Positions 5,560-7,222 of a DNA stretch of 7,222 bases are shown here, one piece after another. The notes below the pieces were generated by a model, which was not told where the DNA came from, did no database searches, and saw nothing but the letters and a program-made list of their open reading frames with translations. How positions within the stretch are numbered: the first letter of the stretch is position 1; each line of letters begins with the position of its first letter. This DNA is from Nitrospiraceae bacterium. Lineage in GTDB: Bacteria; Nitrospirota; Nitrospiria; Nitrospirales; Nitrospiraceae. The position numbers were made by a program, and so were the translations under genes. The stretch is from contig JAABQN010000104.1 of assembly GCA_011391455.1 (NCBI GenBank), positions 1-7,222 on the forward strand, given 5' to 3'.

Positions 5560-6897
5560 ATGCATAGCGGGACTAGGTCGGCACCAACAGCTCGGATGAG
5601 TATCACTCCAAGAAAACTGGCTTCGTCCTGGTCAGTCTGGTTCGGCTGCATCTTGGGGGCTCTTGCGATCCTATCGCCTCTCGCTTCATTAGCGGCGGAT
5701 GAAATCCATTATACGGTTACAGGACAAACATCCGTCACGTTCGACTGGCGATCGAGCTCGTCTGAAAACATGATTCGTTACGGTTTGACGTCCGGAAACT
5801 ACATCGCGACATTCACCGCGATGGCCCCGAACCCCTTACCGTTTTCCTCAAACGGGCCTTTTTGGGAGGCCCGGCTGACAGGACTTCAAGAAGCCACGAC
5901 GTACTACTACAAAATCGGAAATGAGCCGGAGGCGACCTTTCGGACGCCTCCACCTCTTGGCGCATCAGGTTTTACCGTCTCCCTGGAATCGGATATTGGA
6001 GCGGCCACGATCTATCCGAACATGGCGATCGTTCAAGCACTGATTGCAGCAACGAATCCAAATTTTGTGCTGGTGACCGGCGATCTTACGTATGGAGATG
6101 AAGATGGACAGTTCGTGGTTGATCAGCACTTTAACGATGTGATGGTGTGGTCACGAACGATTCCCTATATGCCGGCATGGGGCAACCATGAGTGGATAAA
6201 CTCCGGCGACGACATGCGGAACTACAAAGGGCGATTCGATCTCGTCAACCCGAAAAGTTCACCTGGCGTCTCTTCGATAAATTGTTGCTCGGAAGATTGG
6301 TATTGGTTCGATTATGGCAACACTCGTTTTATTGCCTATCCTGAACCCACGAGCGGGGCAAGGACCGATTGGAATACAAAGGTAGCCCCCATTATGGATG
6401 CGGCGCAGTCCGATTCTCGTCTGAAATTCATTGTCACCTTTGGACACCGGCCAGCCTATTCGTCGGGATCTCATCCAGGTGAGGCCACGTTGAAGACTAT
6501 TCTTGACGCATTGGGCGATCGGTACAGCAAATATGTCCTTAACATCAATTCACACAGTCATAATTACGAGCGATCCTTCCCGCAACATAGAGTGACGCAT
6601 CTCACGGTTGGCACGGGGGGAAGCCTCTTTGACCAATCTGGGTCATGCCTGTGGCCTTCGTGCAGCAAACCATCATGGTCGGCTCAACGGTTTATGCAGC
6701 AAGGTGTGACCAACCTCACCTTTGGGTCCAGCAGTATTGCGGGAGAGTTTATCTGTGGTCCTAGAGGCGATGCGTGGGGCGGTGCTAACGATGTAACATG
6801 TAACGTGGGAGAGGTAATCGACAGGTTTGTCATTGATGCAGTAGTCGTTGACATGACTCCTCCTTTAACTCCTACCGGACTAGGTGTCGGCCAGTAA
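5560..6897 (+). CDS. Secreted purple-acid-phosphatase-like metallophosphoesterase
   Basis: The 445-residue product is predicted to hydrolyse phosphate esters outside the cytoplasm with a two-metal centre. An extended signal peptide ends near SLAA-D47. Residues about 48-130 form an Fn3-like, PAP N-terminal-type domain (VTFDWRSSSS, then LTGLQEATTYYYKIG). The calcineurin-like metallophosphoesterase domain covers about 137-395. Its metal-ligand motifs are SDIG at 144-147 (usually GDxG), GDLTYGD at 174-180, GNHE at 208-211, GHRPAY at 295-300, and SHSHNYER at 331-338 (usually GHxHxYER). The ligand residues D145, D175, N209, H210, H296, H332 and H334 are all present, so activity is likely. Several cysteines (242, 243, 363, 368, 399, 414) could form disulphides. 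The C-terminus, DMTPPLTPTGLGVGQ, is a linker that normally leads into another Fn3 domain, yet the frame stops there. It is the second gene of a probable operon. The substrate cannot be inferred. Confidence 0.9.
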   Translation: MHSGTRSAPTARMSITPRKLASSWSVWFGCILGALAILSPLASLAADEIHYTVTGQTSVTFDWRSSSSENMIRYGLTSGNYIATFTAMAPNPLPFSSNGPFWEARLTGLQEATTYYYKIGNEPEATFRTPPPLGASGFTVSLESDIGAATIYPNMAIVQALIAATNPNFVLVTGDLTYGDEDGQFVVDQHFNDVMVWSRTIPYMPAWGNHEWINSGDDMRNYKGRFDLVNPKSSPGVSSINCCSEDWYWFDYGNTRFIAYPEPTSGARTDWNTKVAPIMDAAQSDSRLKFIVTFGHRPAYSSGSHPGEATLKTILDALGDRYSKYVLNINSHSHNYERSFPQHRVTHLTVGTGGSLFDQSGSCLWPSCSKPSWSAQRFMQQGVTNLTFGSSSIAGEFICGPRGDAWGGANDVTCNVGEVIDRFVIDAVVVDMTPPLTPTGLGVGQ

Positions 6898-7222
6898 CAT
6901 GAGATTGCTCCCACCTCCTTAATCTGATTCTGCCTGGCATGATGCTGAAGAGTTGATCATTTCACCCTTCTGCTCTGAGTCTGCGCAACAGCCGCTTTGC
7001 CCAAGAATGCCAGAAGAAAAAAGTGCCAGGAACCATTATTTGAAATAACGCGATGTTTGTGCCGTAACCGTTTTTAGATATCACCGCGATTTGAGCCAAC
7101 GGGGAAGTTGACCGCTATACATCCTCCCACCAAGTATCGATCATTTTCGCTATGCGCCGTTATGTCGCATGACGCCGAACAGGGCTAATCGTCAAGGGGG
7201 AGGCTTGTAGCTCTTCTACTCT
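6898..7222. other. Gene-free 3' stretch
   Basis: I find no convincing gene here on either strand. Visible items are weak. AGATT/AATCT at 6902-6906 and 6921-6925 just after the phosphatase stop is too weak to be a terminator. CCTGGCA at 6933-6939 is the inverse of TGCCAGG at 7024-7030. A 5-bp stem ATGCG/CGCAT lies at 7152-7156 and 7166-7170. GGGGGAGG at 7195-7202 near the right edge is Shine-Dalgarno-like, but no start codon is seen at suitable spacing. The stretch may be the upstream region of a gene beyond the window. Confidence 0.6.
7020..7034 (+). repeat. REP-like motif, right copy
   Basis: AAAGTGCCAGGAACC, preceded by further A residues, is similar in inverted orientation to the motif at 4766-4780. 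It resembles the core of intergenic REP-type repeats that I recall near REP-associated transposases. No transposase gene is seen here, so it would be a solitary or remnant copy. It is short enough to be chance. Confidence 0.3.

Noticed and set aside
5560..5700. Lipoprotein signal at cysteine 30 of the phosphatase
   Set aside because: The preceding residues (VWFG) do not form a lipobox, and the cysteine lies before the hydrophobic stretch; an ordinary signal peptidase I site at the later ASLAA fits better.
7152..7170. Hairpin ATGCG/CGCAT as a terminator for the phosphatase operon
   Set aside because: The stem is only 5 bp with a 9-base loop, lies over 250 bases past the stop and has no T-run.

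Overview
The window holds five protein genes. They look bacterial: Shine-Dalgarno-type start sites, a class-II release factor GTPase (RF3), and secreted proteins with Sec-type signal peptides. Three of the five products are exported and built from extracellular beta-sandwich or repeat modules (Fn3-like, BACON-like, InlB-type bacterial repeat, and purple-acid-phosphatase-like). Together with moderate-to-high GC, this would suit an environmental Gram-negative such as a Nitrospirota member. No marker gene fixes the taxon, so that guess is weak.

Layout. 1-1569 (+): a superfamily 2 DEAD/DEAH-type helicase, possibly beginning left of the window. 1570-1720: a short convergent gap with an 11-bp inverted repeat built on TTCGAA. 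1721-2719 (-): a secreted protein with one Fn3-like domain, two tandem BACON-like domains about two-thirds identical to each other, and a proline-rich tail. 2720-3039: 320 bases with no convincing gene. 3040-4665 (-): prfC, peptide chain release factor 3. 4666-4924: a divergent gap that carries two back-to-back GC hairpins and other potential RNA structure. 4925-5530 and 5560-6897 (+): a probable two-gene operon encoding a small secreted Fn3 plus bacterial-repeat protein and a secreted purple-acid-phosphatase-like metallophosphoesterase. 6898-7222: 325 bases with no gene, containing a REP-like motif.

How the genes relate. The helicase and RF3 are intracellular nucleic-acid and translation factors with no visible link to their neighbours. 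The secreted proteins at 1721-2719 and 4925-5530 share a recognisable Fn3-like module with the pattern W-x-A-N-x-E-x-D-L-x-G-Y-R-x-Y and a later A-Y-D-x-x-x-N-E-S, so they look like related exported proteins on either side of prfC. The proteins at 1721-2719 and 5560-6897 both stop just after a P-x-x-P-[TR]-G-L linker of the kind that normally leads into a further Fn3 domain. I found no canonical defence system, mobile element with a transposase, CRISPR array, tRNA or rRNA. The most interesting points are the modular, possibly cut-down secreted proteins, the structured intergenic region at about 4750-4850, and two similar motifs lying in inverted orientation on either side of the lower-GC operon.
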